33,196 bases of DNA, taken from assembly GCA_028818385.1 (NCBI GenBank), contig JAPPNY010000266.1:1-33196 (forward strand), read 5' to 3'. The position numbers and the translations under genes are program-made. The notes under the pieces are model-generated. The model saw only the letters and a program-made list of their open reading frames with translations, made no database searches and had not been told where the DNA came from. Below are positions 32,319 to 33,196 of the stretch, one piece after another. Position 1 is the first letter of the stretch; the number at the start of each line of letters is the position of its first letter. The DNA is from Spirochaetaceae bacterium (GTDB taxonomy: Bacteria > Spirochaetota > Spirochaetia > SZUA-6 > Bin103).

Positions 32319-33110
32319 TCAGCGTACCAGCCGCCTGAAGCCCTCCACCGGCAGCGGACCGCGCAGTCGGTCGGCGACATCGCCCTTGCGGATCGCGTCG
32401 GCGAGCTCGACCATGACCGGCCCCATCGCCTCTTCGTACCGGTTCAGCACCTCCTCCGTGTGCGCCACCGAGCAGTAGATCGTCGGCGGGGCCAGGAAGC
32501 CGCGCTCCAGCATCAGGTGGGTGTACAGGGTGCTCAACTCGCGCGCCTGCTCGTGGTCGAAGGTGGCGCTCGCCATGCACGGAAAGGTGTCACTGACCAC
32601 CATCGGCACGCCTGCGGCATCGGCCTGCCGGCGCCACGCCGCCTTGACCCGCTCCCCCACCGCGGCCACCAGCGCCGGCACGTCGAGCCGCTGCGTCATC
32701 TTCTTTACCGCTGCCACCGCAGCCGCCGGGCCCACGCCCTCGGTCCAGTAGCTGGAGGAGATGAACGAGTGCTCGGCGCCCTCCATGGCGGCCGCGGTGC
32801 CGATCACGGCGCCGATGGCGTGGCCGTTGCCCAGGCTCTTGCCGAACGCGGCCAGGTCGGGGTTCACCCCGAAGCGGGCGTGCGCGCCGGCGCGCTCCAA
32901 GCGGAAGCCGATGGAGGTCTCGTCGAAGATCAGCAGCGCGCCGACGCGGTGCGCCTCGTCGCGGATGTGCTCCAGGTAGCCGGGGTCGGGGTCCTTCCCC
33001 CGACACGATTCCATCACGACGGCCGCCAGCCGGTCGCCGTGCTCGGCGATGATGCGGTCGAACTTCTCCAGGTCGCCCCACTCGAAGACCTGTGCCGTGG
33101 CCCCCACCAA
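32319..33110 (-). CDS. Class III aminotransferase / glutamate-1-semialdehyde aminomutase-like, 5' end missing
   Basis: A C-terminal part of 263 residues of a PLP-dependent class III aminotransferase. The PLP lysine lies in LAAFGKSLGNGHAIGAVIG, and the preceding LIFDETSIGFR holds the aspartate that contacts the cofactor ring nitrogen. The tail has the family's small C-terminal domain. About 150-180 residues of the N-terminal domain, including the substrate site, are absent because the sequence degrades near 33110 into G/C runs. The frame's apparent start there is an artefact of the edge. The full gene would extend beyond the window. Substrate unknown. Confidence 0.85.
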   Translation of the reverse strand: MVGATAQVFEWGDLEKFDRIIAEHGDRLAAVVMESCRGKDPDPGYLEHIRDEAHRVGALLIFDETSIGFRLERAGAHARFGVNPDLAAFGKSLGNGHAIGAVIGTAAAMEGAEHSFISSSYWTEGVGPAAAVAAVKKMTQRLDVPALVAAVGERVKAAWRRQADAAGVPMVVSDTFPCMASATFDHEQARELSTLYTHLMLERGFLAPPTIYCSVAHTEEVLNRYEEAMGPVMVELADAIRKGDVADRLRGPLPVEGFRRLVR

Positions 33111-33196
33111 CCCCCGCCCCCCCCCCCGGACCCCGCCCCCCCGAACGTGGGCGGAGAGTGCGTAGCAGACCCCCCCAATTTGCGCCCCGGAAACCA
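33111..33196. other. G/C homopolymer contig edge, likely low-quality sequence
   Basis: The last 86 bases contain long runs of C (up to about 12) and mixed C/G tracts that do not continue the aminotransferase frame. The expected upstream coding sequence of that family cannot be read through it in any frame. This looks like degraded assembly end sequence rather than biology. Confidence 0.55.

Noticed and set aside
1..33196. CRISPR arrays, tRNA or rRNA genes, transposases or integrases
   Set aside because: No repeat-spacer pattern, cloverleaf or rRNA-like sequence, and no mobile-element protein, were seen on either strand.

Overview
The window is G+C-rich bacterial DNA, strongly biased to G/C at third codon positions. 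It looks like a Gram-negative heterotroph rich in sugar-acid and glycan catabolism genes. Exported proteins have plain Sec signals and the ABC solute-binding protein is not a lipoprotein. I see no rRNA, tRNA or other marker gene, so I cannot name the phylum. Sponge- or sediment-type Spirochaetota, Acidobacteriota or similar lineages are guesses only.

Left part, 0.4-5.4 kb, plus strand: a catabolic run of a Gfo/Idh/MocA-fold protein that has lost the usual catalytic residues, a TauE/SafE permease, a HpcH/HpaI-type aldolase, a MetE-C-like zinc methyltransferase, L-rhamnose mutarotase (rhaM) and a peptidase E (S51) homologue. The last gene appears to begin at an ACG codon. Its 3' end overlaps the 3' end of an exported M16 zinc peptidase on the minus strand (5.4-8.2 kb). 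An unrecognised beta-rich protein (8.4-9.3 kb) and a vapBC toxin-antitoxin pair (minus strand) follow.

Middle part, 10.1-19.0 kb, plus strand: a CUT1 sugar transporter of the LplB/YteP-YtcP-YtcQ kind (two permeases and a binding protein, no ATPase), closed by a very strong intrinsic terminator. Next come an exported VCBS/ASPIC protein overlapping a cytochrome c-VCBS fusion, a small membrane-anchored protein of unknown function, and an intact class II Fic protein with an operator-like palindrome upstream.

19.0-24.9 kb, minus strand: a tightly packed operon reading mandelate racemase-type enolase, small-molecule kinase, nucleoside phosphorylase, glycoside-hydrolase-like protein and a canonical Gfo/Idh dehydrogenase. 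Several palindromes sit in front of it.

25.0-32.3 kb is an accessory, defence-like island set between metabolic genes. It holds (i) a DUF4172-type Fic gene broken by two +1 shifts, whose ribosome binding site lies in a perfect hairpin arm; (ii) an intact 1376-residue protein with a HigA/XRE helix-turn-helix fused to a nuclease-like domain and a very long helical region, whose promoter is embedded in a perfect 10-bp inverted repeat and predicts a leaderless mRNA; and (iii) an AlbA_2/Schlafen-type ATP-binding regulator interrupted by an exact 16-bp tandem duplication. Removing one copy restores the full frame. The giant protein and its self-operator are the best candidate for an undescribed system. 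The window ends in a truncated class III aminotransferase and a G/C homopolymer tract that looks like a poor contig end.
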